Assembly (NCBI GenBank): GCA_037447655.1
Contig: JBBHKE010000354.1
Span: forward strand, 265,569-329,568
Direction of reading: 5' to 3'
Source: Zygnema cylindricum
Lineage: Eukaryota; Streptophyta; Zygnematophyceae; Zygnematales; Zygnemataceae
DNA length: 64,000 bases
Below are positions 1-11,337 of the stretch, one piece after another; positions within the stretch are counted from its first letter, which is position 1, and every line of letters begins with the position of its first letter. The translations under genes were made by a program, and so were the position numbers. The notes below the pieces were generated by a model, which worked only from the letters and a program-made list of their open reading frames with translations, searched no databases and was not told where the DNA came from.

Positions 1-434
1 TCAGTACGTTGTCTCTTAAATAGAGTGGTGTACGGTCAGTGTCAGACCGTACATAAATGTACCTTTTTAAGTTAAAAATTACAATAAATTAGTTTTAGTA
101 ATCGCGGACGCATGAGAATGTGCGTTCTAAAAAGGAAAAAAACCAGGTCGTAAAAAATCCCGCTCGCACATATTCGTCCGACAGCCGCGTTTCGACCGTG
201 TGAATGTACGATTTGTGTACGATTTGTCAGATTTTGTACGGAAACTTATATTAGTGTAAGCATGTTTGCGACCGACATTTGTTTTTTCAAAGATCCAAAT
301 TACCATAATCAAACAATTAGAATGTATGATTTTTTCCAAAATTTTCAAATTCTTAAATAGCGTACACCACGGTAATTATTTGTATACGCTAATGAAACCT
401 ACACGCTAATAGCGATTGGCGGTGTACTTTTCTG
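1..434. mobile_element. TIR element, family A2 (copy 1, cut by window edge)
   Basis: This stretch is an inverted copy of about 20170-20597 and a diverged copy of the element at 1822-3066. Its right end reads AGCGATTGGCGGTGTAC, the family A2 terminus, followed by TCTG and TA. The left end lies outside the window. No transposase frame is present, so it is a non-autonomous element. TA next to a CAGT-type end suggests Tc1/mariner, which is an inference. Confidence 0.75.
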
Positions 435-523
435 TAATACAGTACTTCTACTATGCAGTACTATTCCAATATTCAGCGGTGCGCTCTTAGTCTCGTATTT
501 ACGCCTTGCTGTAATCTTCCAAC

Positions 524-1811
524 CAGTTCACCGCGAATCGTAATTAGAGTTGTGTATGCTAATTCCGTCACCCCAAATTTTGACTCTATCACCGTAAATA
601 GAGTGCATTATTCTCAATTATTCTTCATATTATTTAAGGTATTTTTTATTGAGCGTTAATAACTCTAATATAGTGTCGTTTTAAATAGTGTGGCGTATAG
701 TCAGTATCTGACTGTGCAAAATTGTACTTTATTAAGTAAAAAAGTAAAAATAATGATTTAATACAGGTCGTTATCATGTAATTGCGTTTTAACAAACCGC
801 TTAGTGCAAACTTCATAATGACGTGAAACTGTACGTTTTGTCAGATTCTGTACGTATCCCTAATTTACAATAGATATATTCTGCGCCCAAATTTACGCCC
901 AAAATAAAGTTAATGATAAATTAGAGATTTTTTTTTTGAAAAGGGTTGATTACCCAAAATAGAGTTAATAACCCTAATTATTATTCTTTTCGTTTTTTAG
1001 GGTGTGTCCCCATGTGCATAAGTAAGGGATTTTTTCTGTCTTTTTCCTGTAAAACTTAGCGTCGTACTGCCTAAGTTCCAACCGACAAATTTGTAGATTA
1101 CAATTTGCGTCATCCTCGAACTTAGGATGTACGAAAAATTGTCGTCTTGTGTTTTTCGACCCACTTCGACGACAAAAAACGTCATCTTCAACCTTATCTT
1201 TAAAACACATGCGCGATGTGTTTTAAAACTAGGGATTTTATGTAAACGAATAGGAACACATATTAGCACGTGCCGTAATTTTCGAAGTATTTCACACGAT
1301 TTTCAAAGTCAAAGGAAAGTACGGTAGTCGCTATGTTTTGTCCGTTTGCATTTAATACGACAAAGAAAATTACACAATTTGTTTAGTTTTGTCGGTTTTC
1401 GTCCAGAACGGATTTTTTTTTGCAGGGGTCTCGAAATTCCGATGCCATTTCACGTCGACCGGACAGGAGACGCAAAGGCAAATTGCAACTTCTTCAACCG
1501 TGAAACGATACAGGGTGCAAGGCGGTACATCTACAATGTCGCGGTAAGACATGCGACGTCACACAAGCAGTTCCAAAAAATAACGTTCAACAACACAGAT
1601 TGTAGACGTTGACAACCGTCACAGGTACTGTCAACGTATACAATCGTCACAAACGTAACTTACGATACGTTCTTACACATAGGGACACTTAAAAAGGGGG
1701 TCCGCCAAATCAACGCTAAAATACAAAGTAAGTTCGCTAAGTTATAAGTACATGGGGACATACCCTTACTCTAGTTTTTTCTTTACTCTAATTACGATTC
1801 GCAGTGTACTA
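524..1811. mobile_element. TIR element, family A1, interrupted copy
   Basis: The left end CAGTTCACCGCGAATCG and right end CGATTCGCAGTGTACTA are inverted and match the perfect ends of the copy at 11338-11848. The interior at 550-990 is an inverted match to 11400-11820, sharing the GTACTTTATTAAGT and TTTTGTCAGATT blocks. The copy is interrupted at 1000-1765 by a Harbinger-like element. No coding capacity is seen. Confidence 0.75.
1000..1765. mobile_element. Harbinger-like TIR element, family H (copy 1)
   Basis: The ends are GGGTGTGTCCCCATGT and ACATGGGGACATACCC, inverted, and are flanked on both sides by TTA (997-999 and 1766-1768). A TWA target duplication is the hallmark of PIF/Harbinger. 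A second copy in opposite orientation is at 58825-59575, with conserved blocks such as TTACAATTTGCGTCAT. It is 766 bp and carries no transposase. It inserted into an A1 element. Confidence 0.8.
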
Positions 1812-1821
1812 TAATACAAGA

Positions 1822-3066
1822 CAGTACACTGCCAATCGCTATTAGCATACTGAACACTAATTCGATCCCGCTTTTTTTTCCAAATTATTATATATCATAA
1901 ATTATTCTATTTATTCCTTTACGCCATTTAGGTTTTTTTGTCCAATTAGTATAAAATCGAAAGTACGCTGTCATGTAAATAGTGTGGTATACGTTAAGTG
2001 TCAGACCGTACAAAATTGTACCTTTTTAGTGAAAAGGTATAATTAATGAGTTTTAGTAACCGCGGACGCATGAGAATATGCGCTCTAAAAAGGTGATGAA
2101 ATCGGGTTGTCAAATATCACGTTCGCACATATTCGTCCAACAACCACGTTTCGACTGTGTGAACGTACGATTTGTCTACGATTTGTCAGATTTTGTACGA
2201 GTACTTATATTAGTGTAAGCATGCTTGCAACCGATTTTTTTTTTTTTCAAAGACCCAAATTAGCATTAGGGTGGACTTCCATTAGACGTCTCAGTAATTG
2301 TATGGAATTTTTTACTAAAGAGCATGCCTTCCATTACGTCGCGTCTATAAACCAATTTTTATTTGCATGGCTCATTCTATTTGTAACAAGTAAGTTAAAA
2401 TTAGATGCTTGAAATCTTGAGAGAATCTTAAAATGCAAAATTATGAATGTAATATCTATACTAGGGGAGGAAATATCTGCACCAGCGAGGTAATTAATGA
2501 CTCGCTTAGAGGGCATTAAATGTACTACCCAATATTTCAAACCCAACGATAAAAAGGCGGCGTCAAACTTTGATGATGGATGCGTGACGGGATAATTTCG
2601 GCAGATTCGCAGCCACCCAAGTGGAAACCACGTGGTCGTTGTGACGTGTACGCACATACGGGCGCGCTCATCGTGAATATTTTTTTCCCTTTTTTACCTG
2701 GCACATTTTTACTCTTATGTTTTTGAGAACAGTCCTCCTTGTGCACGGTTTTAGCAAACTGTAAGGTTAATGACGTGGCATCTCGGATAAAAAGTGTAAT
2801 AGATCCGACGGTTTGAATTTACGCCTACAACCTTGGACATTTTTCCGTAATGATGTTTTCCTTTAGAAAAATTAAAAATGGTACGAACCTGTATGACACA
2901 GTACGACCCTTGGTAAAAAACCCCACTTTCTCGCTAATGGAATGCCACCCTTAGTAAACAATTAGAATGTATGTTTTTTTTGAAAATTTTCATATTCCTA
3001 ATTAGCGTAAATCACTCTAATTATTCCTATACGCTAAAGAACACTAATAGCGATTAGCGGTGTAGT
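1822..3066. mobile_element. TIR element, family A2 (copy 2), interrupted
   Basis: It begins CAGTACACTGCCAATCGC and ends AGCGATTAGCGGTGTA, inverted A2 termini. Its interior matches 1-434 over most of its length. It is split at 2268/2951 by an unrelated 682-bp element. No coding frame. Confidence 0.75.
2269..2950. mobile_element. Harbinger-like TIR element, second family
   Basis: The ends GGGTGGACTTCCATTAG and CTAATGGAATGCCACCC are inverted (one to two mismatches) and flanked by TTA (2266-2268, 2951-2953). Removing it restores the A2 sequence seen at 290-315. The interior is unrelated to the 766-bp family except for the GGGTG start. 682 bp, non-coding. Confidence 0.78.
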
Positions 3067-3116
3067 AGTGCACCTGAGATCACCCGACCGTATTTCTGTC
3101 ACTTTCCTTTGTCAAA

Positions 3117-3560
3117 TGCACATCGTGCAATTTTTTATTCTTCAAGTACAATGCGTATTAAATCAACAGATCCGCCCAATATTCCGTAAGTTTAAAAAAC
3201 CAGACTCTGTGTAAACGTGTGATATTTCACGAGTTTAAAAACCAGATTGTGTAACCGTGTGAGCTCCTAATTGGTTCCTGTTCGGAATTGACTAGGGAAG
3301 CGACAAGGTATTCAAAGAATTGCACGGAAGCCGATTCTGATTGATATTTTAGGTCACAACTTTTTAATGACCGACACCTATACTGGACCTTCACCACTAA
3401 TCGGTACAAAGCCCTGTTTTTGGTCAAAACCCTAACCCTTAGGGTTTTGTATCCATTGAAACTATTTGCGTGAAGGTTTCGCAATTTTCTGATGTGGCGA
3501 TGAGTGCTCCATTCCGTGCATCATCATGTCTCTTCATTCAAAGATCGCCACGTGGCCAGT
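3117..3560. repeat. Inverted repeat a, left arm
   Basis: This segment is a diverged inverted match to 8868-9293. Shared blocks include TCAACAGATCCGCCC, CCAATT near a GAGCTC, CCCTAACCCTTAGGG, and GGAGTGCTCCATTCCGTG. The identity of the repeat is unknown. With the other arm it encloses the satellite and the protease gene. Confidence 0.6.
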
Positions 3561-3674
3561 ATAAACGAGAGATATTGACTCCTTGGAATAAGAAAACAAT
3601 GTGAATAAACGGTTTTTACAGCCGATTTAAGCGTAGCAATGTTCTTTCCATTTCACTCAAAATTTTTTGACGTG

Positions 3675-4012
3675 GAAGGAACCCCTGTACTACATGTTCA
3701 GATTACAAAATATTACTGCCTACTCTTTCAAATTGTTACCCATTGATGATTCAAAAAGCCATCAACGTATGTTGACACTAAGTAGAGTGAAAAGGGAAAC
3801 TTAAATGAATAATTCTACGATTAAAAAATGACAACAATGTGGAAGCTAAAAAATTGAATTGAAACGGTTTAAATCTGGAGCTGGGAATTGGATGCTTGAA
3901 GTGGATGCCTTTTTCCAGTTGTTTAAATTTTTGAAATATGCGACAGACATTTTTGACGGCGAGCTTCAAATGATTTGAAATTCTGAATTTATGTGAAGAA
4001 CTCCGTGTACTA
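3675..4012. repeat. Inverted repeat b, left arm
   Basis: Roughly 340 bp aligning in inverted orientation to 6278-6632 (by eye about 80 percent), with shared blocks AAATTCAGAATTTCAAA, CACTTCAAGCATC and AAGTTTCCCTTTTCACTCTA. A third, direct and more diverged copy follows at 6594-6800. The arms flank the ACATTGG satellite, a foldback-like layout. Confidence 0.65.
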
Positions 4013-4059
4013 ATTTGTTACTAATCACTAATCCAGTTTTACTTATTACTAATCCAATT

Positions 4060-5062
4060 TTCAATGTTTAACATGTAATACTTGATGTCCAATATCCATG
4101 TTCAATGTCTTATATCCAATTTTCTATCTAGTTTTGACTTCCAATGCCCATTTGCGATTACCAACGCCCAATATCCATTGTCCAATGTTTGCTGCTTAGT
4201 GTCAAACTATCATTACCCTTAATTCCACATGGAGCCAAACTAATTATTAATGTGCAATTATTTGTTAAAAATTTATAAATTATAAATATTCATCAATAAA
4301 TATTAATGTGCAAAATCCACTCTTTCATCAATGCTTCATCATTTTTGCCAATATTCTCCACCAAAAAGCTGACTATGTTAGATGTGCTTCTTCTTCTCAT
4401 TCTTCTCCTTCTTCTTCTTATCTTTCTTTTCCTTCTTCACCTTCTTCTTCTTCTCCATTTTGAATATTAAACATAAATTGGATATTAAACATTGAACCTT
4501 AGACATTCGAATTACAAAATCGGACATTAAATTTGATGTAGGACAAGGAGCATTATGCACTTATAATTAAATATTGTATATAAAATCACACATTGAATAT
4601 TGAACAATTCATATTGCACAGTTATTTAATATTAGATATAAAAATTCCACATTGGACACTGAATATTGGACAATGAAAAGTGGGCATTGGACATTGGACG
4701 TTGGCAATTGGATGTAAAATTGGATATAGGAATTGAACATTGGACAGTGAATATTGCATATTGGAAAGTGACAACTAGACAATAAACATTAAACATTGCA
4801 AAGTGGCAGTTTGTAATTGGACATTGAACATCGGACATTGGAAATTGGTCACTGAATTGGACATTGGACGTAGGACATTGAATAAAAAAAATTGAACATT
4901 AGACAAACGATATTGGACATGGACCTTGGAATTGCACACAAGACATTGAAGATTTCAAATTGGATTTTAATAGTGCACATTGGATGTTACCTAAGGGACA
5001 TTGGACGATGTACAGTTGACATTGAAGTTGAACACCAAACACAGACACTGGAAATTAGCCAT
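4060..5062. repeat. Degenerate ACATTGG satellite with internal orientation switch
   Basis: About 1 kb is made of degenerate short units close to ACATTGG/ACATTGA. At 4080-4240 the units read on the other strand (CCAATGTCC, CCAATATCC), and from about 4480 to 5060 they read as ATTGGACATTGG. The switch makes the block self-complementary. A CTTCTTCTC-rich run and an AT-rich spacer (4250-4450) lie between the two orientations. Short frames in it translate as repeated peptides and are not genes. Confidence 0.7.
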
Positions 5063-5975
5063 ACACATTAAACATAGACAGAGTACCTCGGCCATGAAGA
5101 AATTATTTTATCTATGATTCGTGGAAAAATGTAGTGAACATGAGAAAATATAAAGCTCACCACAATTGACCCTAGAATTTCCAAAAAAGGCATAAATGTT
5201 TGACGAATGTAAGGAAAAATGCAATTATGACTTTGAAATCAAAAACATTCTTTCAACCCCTTTTGACAAATAAGAAAATAATTGGGTATGTCATCATTGA
5301 AGTTTTTTTTTACATCATTTTCAAAGAGCAAAAACCCACTACTTTCTTTTTCTAAGTAGAAATCCTCTCATGTTTTCCCTTTTATTTGTCCTCTTCATTT
5401 TATTCAAAATGGCTTCTCTTTGTTGTTGGCGATCTTGCTCAGATTCTAACCCTAAATCATGCTCCACGACTTCCATCTGTTATAGCTCAAATAAACTACA
5501 AAATCAGCGCTTCCACAGCACACAATTTCACTTTGAAAAATTACGATGCTAAAGGTTTTTTCAATTAAAAGTGCGAGGTTCTCGGAATTTTACAAAACGT
5601 ACGAGTTCCTCGTACGCTTTACATAAATTGCGGATTTCCTGCCACGGAATCGTAGATGTTCACCTACTCGAAAAAAATGCTATAGCAGTATATGGATTTG
5701 TATGTCATGGTTTGTGCCTCAAATTAGGTGTACTCGTAAACCATTCATCTTTATTAAAAATTGTCGTCAGCCGAAATAAATCCGTATCCTTTCCCCTCGT
5801 TTTCCGTACGTGACCCCTCGATGATTCTGAAAGCCAAGATTGCTCCCCGACTATATCCTTTTACGGGCAGCATCGCCAGCTGTCACTTTCCATATTATGT
5901 TTACTGGAAACTTCTCCGGTACCGTTCAAGGTGGTTAATATAGTACAGTTGCTTTGTACAATTTCCTGTCTATGT
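5063..5975. other. No gene recognised
   Basis: AT-rich sequence with short frames of at most about 80 codons and no recognisable protein. There is a pyrimidine-rich stretch at 5330-5400. I see no element ends here apart from its position between the two arms of inverted repeat b. Confidence 0.5.
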
Positions 5976-6091
5976 GAAATTGCACTATTCAACAACTATT
6001 ATGCTTGCATATTTTATATTGGATTTTTCTTTCGAAATTGCACTATTCAACAACTATTATGCTTGCATATTTTATATTGGATTTTTCTTTC
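5976..6091. repeat. Exact 58-bp tandem duplication
   Basis: The unit starting GAAATTGCACTATTCAACAA occurs twice back to back (5976-6033 and 6034-6091) with no difference that I can see. This points to a recent slippage or unequal-exchange event. Confidence 0.9.
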
Positions 6092-6277
6092 GAAAAGGGA
6101 TCTGTATGAAAGTGCACTAGTGGGGTATTTTTCTTTTATTTTCAAGTTGATTTTTCTCTCGCCGATTCCGTTTCCGTTTGCTTGAAAACTCCTTGTATGT
6201 AACGTAATATCTTTTATAAATGGATTCAATTTTAAAAAATTAAAATCTATATGGTAGAGCTATAACTTGGTTTTTGA

Positions 6278-6632
6278 ACATGAAGTACACAAGTTTCTTT
6301 ACAGAAATTCAGAATTTCAAAGGATTTGAAGCTTGCCGCCAAAGATGTCTGTCACATATTTAAAATATTTAGACAATTTGAGAATGATATCCACTTCAAG
6401 CATCGAATTCTTAGTTCCAGTTTTAAACCGTTTCAACTCATTTTTGTTACCGTCCACATTATTGTCATTGTTTAAATGTACAATTACTTATTTAAGTTTC
6501 CCTTTTCACTCTACGTAAAACGTCAACATACGTTAATAGCTTTTTGATTTGTTAATAGGTAACAATTTGGATGAGTAAGCAGTACTTTTTTGTAATCTGA
6601 ACATATAGTACAGGAGTTTCTTGACAGAAATT
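6278..6632. repeat. Inverted repeat b, right arm
   Basis: Inverted partner of 3675-4012. It ends with TGTAATCTGAACATATAGTACAGG, matching the complement of the left arm start. Confidence 0.65.
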
Positions 6633-6800
6633 CAGACTGTTGTGCATATTTCGAATGTGTAGACAATTTGAGAAATGTACCCCTTTCAAGCGTCGAATTA
6701 CCAGCTCAAGATTTAAACCGTTTTCAAAAAACAAAAATAGGGCTTACACAATATTGTCATTGTTATAATGTACATGTGGTCAGTTTGGTTTTCCTTTTGA
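6594..6800. repeat. Third copy of repeat b
   Basis: It repeats in direct orientation the first part of the right arm: ACAGAAATTCAGA, GTAGACAATTTGAGAA, TTCAAGCGTCGAATT and TATTGTCATTG. It is more diverged than the arms. It overlaps the right arm end by about 40 bases, which are shared terminal sequence. Confidence 0.5.
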
Positions 6801-7118
6801 CTCAACAAAACATTCCACTTAAATATGTTTACCATGATTTGAATTCATACATCAAAACAGTCAACTTGGACATCATTTCCCTGCGCAAATAAGTATGTCA
6901 AATAAAAGTAAAACGCGATTTCAAAATCGTATCAAGTACACAAGGTAATGATATCTCAAAGCGCTACTGATCCTGTTCCCAAATAACTAAATATCCCAGC
7001 CCACTTTTACGAACATGAACGATTAATCACTAAACATCTGAAAAAACCCTCCCACTCTCCCTATACTCTCTCACACTTCCCAACCTCGACCTTATCCTCA
7101 ATATCTCATTTCACTCTA

Positions 7119-8204
7119 TCAACAAGTCGATCTAAATAAAACCCTTCCTCCTACCGTAGATGTCGATATACTGCAGTAATTTTCCACAAGTTTTCTCAGT
7201 GTATATCTTCCCGTAAGTCCTGTGTAGTATGTGGGACACCCGTTAACAACACCACCAGAACAAGTACCCAAAATAATTCCTGAAGGATGTAAAATGGGTC
7301 CCCCGCTCATCCCTCCTTCTACGGAAACATCCTCGCAAAGAATGCTGGAAGAAAGTCCACTGCAGCCAGTCTTTTGAGCTTGATGCGCAACGTCAATTGT
7401 GAGTGCACTCCCACCACCTGTTCTTCCGGGATACCCATAATTTGTTCTCGGAATCATGGATGGAGAAGGAGCTGACCATCGAAGATTTTGAGAAGTGAGT
7501 GCGCTGTCCAAAAACAAAACTGCTACGTCACTCCCTGCTCTGAGAGACTCTTGCCACGTGTTGTGATTCTGATAGGCAATGTAAACAATGCCGTTACTCG
7601 CGTAGACAGAGCGCACACTGGAGTCCGATGCTCCGTTCCGTCGAGCGGAAACTAACAGCGGGTTTCCCGGACCGAAATACCACTTATTCCTTTCTGTGTC
7701 GTACAAACAGTGAGCCGCCGTCATAACAATTCGTGACGAAAGTAACGCGCCGGAACACAAGGCGACCCAGCCGCCACCATTCCAGATTCTCAAAGAGACA
7801 ACTGCGGAAGAAATGCCAGAATCTTCAAAGGTTGGGACAACTACGGAAGGAGGAGTTCCCCTATTGCATCCGAAAAGTGCACTTGCTTGATTAATATTCC
7901 CCGACTGGTTGGCATTAATCGAAGCTTTACCTCCGTTTGTGAAAACTATTTTGGAGGGGTTTCCGGGGGAAGGAATGGTCTTGTAACCGATAATAGTGTT
8001 GATGTTGGCGCGACTTTTCCACAGCGCTGACTTCTGGTAATCGATTTTGGTTTTGGGCTGAGGAACAGTACTAGTGGGAGGAGATTCCAGCAACTCTCGA
8101 GGATCGGATTCCGTGGCACATACCAGCGAGGAGAGAAAAAAAATAATTAAAACCGGTAATAGAATGGATGTGACATTGGGAAATAGTTTCCGAAGGAGAG
8201 CCAT
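7119..8204 (-). CDS. Secreted trypsin-like serine protease (S1 / V8-like fold)
   Basis: A 361-residue intronless frame. Residues 1-30 form a signal peptide: a basic start (LLRK), a hydrophobic core (ILLPVLIIFFLSSLV) and a small-residue cleavage region. The chymotrypsin-fold catalytic triad is visible: His165 in MTAAHC, Asp226 in GSDVAVLFLD, and Ser300 in GGMSGGP. Paired cysteines flank the histidine (C150, C166) and lie before the serine (C281, C290). The GMSGGP serine box resembles glutamyl-endopeptidase/V8-like and algal or oomycete trypsin-like proteins more than digestive trypsin, so specificity is uncertain. A pro-region of about 90 residues separates the signal from the catalytic domain. 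The start is the first ATG after a pyrimidine-rich leader. The gene lies between inverted-repeat arms and has no co-oriented neighbour. The frame shows no damage, so it is probably active. Confidence 0.9.
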   Translation of the reverse strand: MALLRKLFPNVTSILLPVLIIFFLSSLVCATESDPRELLESPPTSTVPQPKTKIDYQKSALWKSRANINTIIGYKTIPSPGNPSKIVFTNGGKASINANQSGNINQASALFGCNRGTPPSVVVPTFEDSGISSAVVSLRIWNGGGWVALCSGALLSSRIVMTAAHCLYDTERNKWYFGPGNPLLVSARRNGASDSSVRSVYASNGIVYIAYQNHNTWQESLRAGSDVAVLFLDSALTSQNLRWSAPSPSMIPRTNYGYPGRTGGGSALTIDVAHQAQKTGCSGLSSSILCEDVSVEGGMSGGPILHPSGIILGTCSGGVVNGCPTYYTGLTGRYTLRKLVENYCSISTSTVGGRVLFRSTC

Positions 8205-8344
8205 CGAGAAAAGAAAATGAGGGGGAAAATGAGCGGAAGAGCGAGAAAGATAGAGGAGTGTGGGAGAGGAAGAGACGGAGAGCGAGAGGGAGGGAAGGAG
8301 AAGTCGGCCGAACGTATGTTGTAAATTACGGTGTAACCCGACAA

Positions 8345-8352
8345 TATTTATA
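8345..8352 (-). promoter_or_regulatory. Candidate TATA box of the protease gene
   Basis: On the minus strand this reads TATAAATA, about 140 bases upstream of the protease ATG. A CT-rich leader (CTCCCTCCCTCTCGCTCTCC) lies between them. Position and composition fit a core promoter plus pyrimidine-rich initiator or 5' UTR. Confidence 0.5.
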
Positions 8353-8867
8353 CATTTTCTCCGACTTTAAAAAGTTGTCTACGTCACTTTTTTGTACTGT
8401 TCAGTGCGTACTTTTTCCATCGCCTGAACCGTATCACAATTCTGGCCACATTCACAATTCGCCACGTGTCCGGTTTAAACAAAAGAAGCCCTCAAGAACC
8501 AGAACATGTGAAAAAAAACGCTTTTTCCTCGCTGTTCAACGCGGCTCAACGTTTTTGAGGCGATGAACTCCAGCGATTGAGCGAATCAGGATCCTTTTTA
8601 GGAGAGCCAATGACGTTCTTATAATTTTTGACTTTTTTTTTTTTTTTTTTGCAGGTGACTTTTGCGTTTTTAAAAAAGAGCGAAACACGAGACGCAATGG
8701 GGGCCCAAAACCAATATTGGAGTGGACTAGCTGGAAGAAATCGGGTGGATCGATTATTTATTAGGCGTGTAATTTACGGGTAGAAAGTAAATCGGCTTGA
8801 AAAAACGTTTATTGGTTTTTATCACTGTTTTTCTTATTCCCAGGAGTCTATATTTCTCGTTTGTTTT
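8353..8867. other. Protease upstream region, no further gene
   Basis: This intergenic stretch lies upstream of the protease. It contains a T-run followed by GCAG at about 8633-8654 that looks like a splice acceptor on the plus strand, but no coding exon follows. No element ends recognised. Confidence 0.4.
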
Positions 8868-9293
8868 AGCCACGTGGAGAACCATGAATGGACAGAGATG
8901 ACGATGCGCTTCACGGAATGGAGCACCCATCGCCACATTTTTCAAAAAATTGTGAAACATTCGCGCGAATGGTCCAACGGTACAAAAGTACAAACCCTAG
9001 GGTTAAGGGTTAAGAGTTTTGACCCAAAACACGGCTTTGCACTTCTTAGTGGAGAAGCTTCAGTACAGCTGTCATCCGTTGAAAAATCGTGACTTATAAT
9101 GTCAATCGGAGTAGGATTCCGTACAATTTTTTCATCATTTTGTCCCTTTCCAAGTCACTTTTTGACGGCGACCAATTAGGCTAGTAGGAGCTCACGCGTT
9201 TACAGAGTGTCTGCTTATTAAGACTCGCGGGAAATCGGGCGGATCTGTTGATTTAATACGAATTGTACTTTACGGGAAATATAATAACAGGAT
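8868..9293. repeat. Inverted repeat a, right arm
   Basis: Inverted diverged partner of 3117-3560, including GGCGGATCTGTTGATTTAATACG near its end and AACCCTAGGGTTAAGGG in the middle. Confidence 0.6.
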
Positions 9294-9718
9294 ATCCATT
9301 CGAACGAAAGAAAGTGAGAGAAACACAGCCTGGTGAGCTCCGGGCGCACTGCTGCACCGTGTATCGCTATTAGGGTTGATAATATTTTGGTCACTTAAAA
9401 CATCTTTTCTCCGTACGCACTTGTCCGATTTTCAATTTGAGACCGCCAATCGGAAGCTGAGAATCCAACCTTTCAATCGAAACCAACCGACATTCGTGTA
9501 CGACTAAAAGATGTTCAAAGAGACGAAAAAAACATTAACAGTAGTAACGATTCACAGTGTACCGTACAGTATTGTGTACAAATAAAATCTACAAAATCTA
9601 TTTCTTCTACAGTACTGTACAGTACAGTAATGTACCGATCGGAAGATTACAGAACGGCCGGAAATAGTAGACTAGAGTGCACCGCTGATTGATGGAATAG
9701 TGCAGTTATGAGTAGTAC

Positions 9719-9764
9719 AGTACAGTACACCGTGTATCGATAAGGATCCACGGTGTACTGTACT
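9719..9764. repeat. Perfect 16-bp hairpin of the CAGTACACCG type
   Basis: AGTACAGTACACCGTG (9719-9734) and CACGGTGTACTGTACT (9749-9764) are exact complements separated by 14 bases. The arm shares CAGTACACCG with the A1/A2 element ends, so it may be two termini left after internal deletion. GTAC-rich sequence also surrounds it (9540-9640, 9830-9850). Confidence 0.7.
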
Positions 9765-11337
9765 TTCGTGCGCACGGAATGAATCCTAAAAGTACACAAG
9801 ATCCCGACATAGTCGGTGAAACCTTTTAACCTAAAAAAGTACAGTACTGTAGGTTGGCACCGACGCGCCAAAGATCTTAAGAGACATAGGAATCCAATCA
9901 GCTGCGCGATTTAGAGATTTCTCGTACGGTGACGAAACTGGCACAATTTTTGAATATTATACTATTTTGGCAGTTTGCTAATACAACGGATAATCATGAA
10001 AGCCAATGACCTTTGCAAGTCCGACAATAGAATACGGGCGACCAATAGAAACCGACAACGGCGTGTTGTCGTTAGTGGTCGTTATCTTCTTTAGGTACAT
10101 CAAATCCCACAATTTCCGGTCCACTCACACCGTACAGCTGGAGAGCTTCAAAACGACAACATCGAGATAATCTCTTCCGTAGAGGAAAGTCAGCATAATA
10201 ATATAATACATCCACTGTAAATATAGTGATGCCTAATTGCTCCATGCCTCAAAATGTCGAGGAAAGGGAGGGAATCTTGGTGAAGATACTGTACGGAAAA
10301 GAATCAACGGAACTTGAGGCCCATTATTACGACCGACATTTTATGACAAGAATTTTAAACGCCGGCAGCTGTACGGAATCTCTCCACTAAGGGCTGAAAT
10401 CCACTGGGCAGAAAATATCCATTTTGGGTGAAAAACCTTTAGGGTTGGGATCCATCTTAGAAAAAAAAAAAAATGATGGTGGTTCCATTTGAAATAAGGT
10501 ATCGATATTTTCCATAATTCGCGCGCGTGTAGACCAAACCGAAAATAGAATGGATCCCGGGAAGGGCAAAAATACGCCGGGAAAACCTTTTTTGAGGCTG
10601 TTTTATGCGGCGCGACTTGTTTTTGCTTTGCCCTTTTTCTAAAAGGGAAAAGCATTGTAGTCGCCTTCGTCTCTGGTGACAACGAGAATTGACCGTCGAT
10701 GCTTTTGTGTAAGATATTGAGCCGTTGAGGGTTTTGAGTTAGGATTGGCGTCTTTGGTGACAAAGGAAAGCGACACGTGGTACAATCCTATTTGTTGTAT
10801 TTCACGTGGTTGTAGTGGTATGATAAAAGTCCAGACAAAATCGACGTCGCGCCAAAATGTCGTGTTATCAATACCGTAGTGTACAGTAACGTACAGTATC
10901 GTACTTTTATTTTTTGCGCGTGCGATCCGTCACATCACGCCACGCTGTCGTGTTATCAATAACCGTACACTACCGGAAACGGATTGATACGTGGAGTACA
11001 TGTAACTCCTACGACAAATTGTGACGCTCCTATTGGTCCGCGTGTACAAAAACGAAAGGCCCTTAGCAACCAAAGGGCAAAGCATCGGGTCGCCCGCGAC
11101 TATTATTTGTACTCTTATAATGAACAGTTTTCGTACGAACTGACACTTCTTGGTAGACTGCACTATTGAAAAACCGCCCAAATTAGAGTAATTGACATTT
11201 CTTAAACCGTACCGATATTAGCTTAAACAAAAAAATGTAGTTATTAATGATGTTTTAGTTTCGAGAGTCAAATTTAAAGGCGACGATATAGTGTTATCAG
11301 CACGACAGTACAGGTAAGGTACAGGTAAGGTACAGTA
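9765..11337. other. Unassigned intergenic sequence
   Basis: I recognise no gene. The longest frame (10341-10763, minus, 140 codons) has low-complexity Phe/His/Lys composition and no family resemblance. GTACAGTA motifs recur near 10880-10900 and 11310-11340. Confidence 0.4.

Noticed and set aside
3425-3450. CCCTAACCCTTAGGG as telomeric sequence
   Set aside because: Only one or two units in opposite orientations within a dispersed repeat.
4378-4838. Lys-rich and repeated-peptide frames
   Set aside because: Direct translations of the CTT-rich run and the ACATTGG satellite.
10341-10763. 140-codon minus-strand frame
   Set aside because: Phe/His/Lys-rich, no domain or signal, no promoter or splice evidence; most likely chance.
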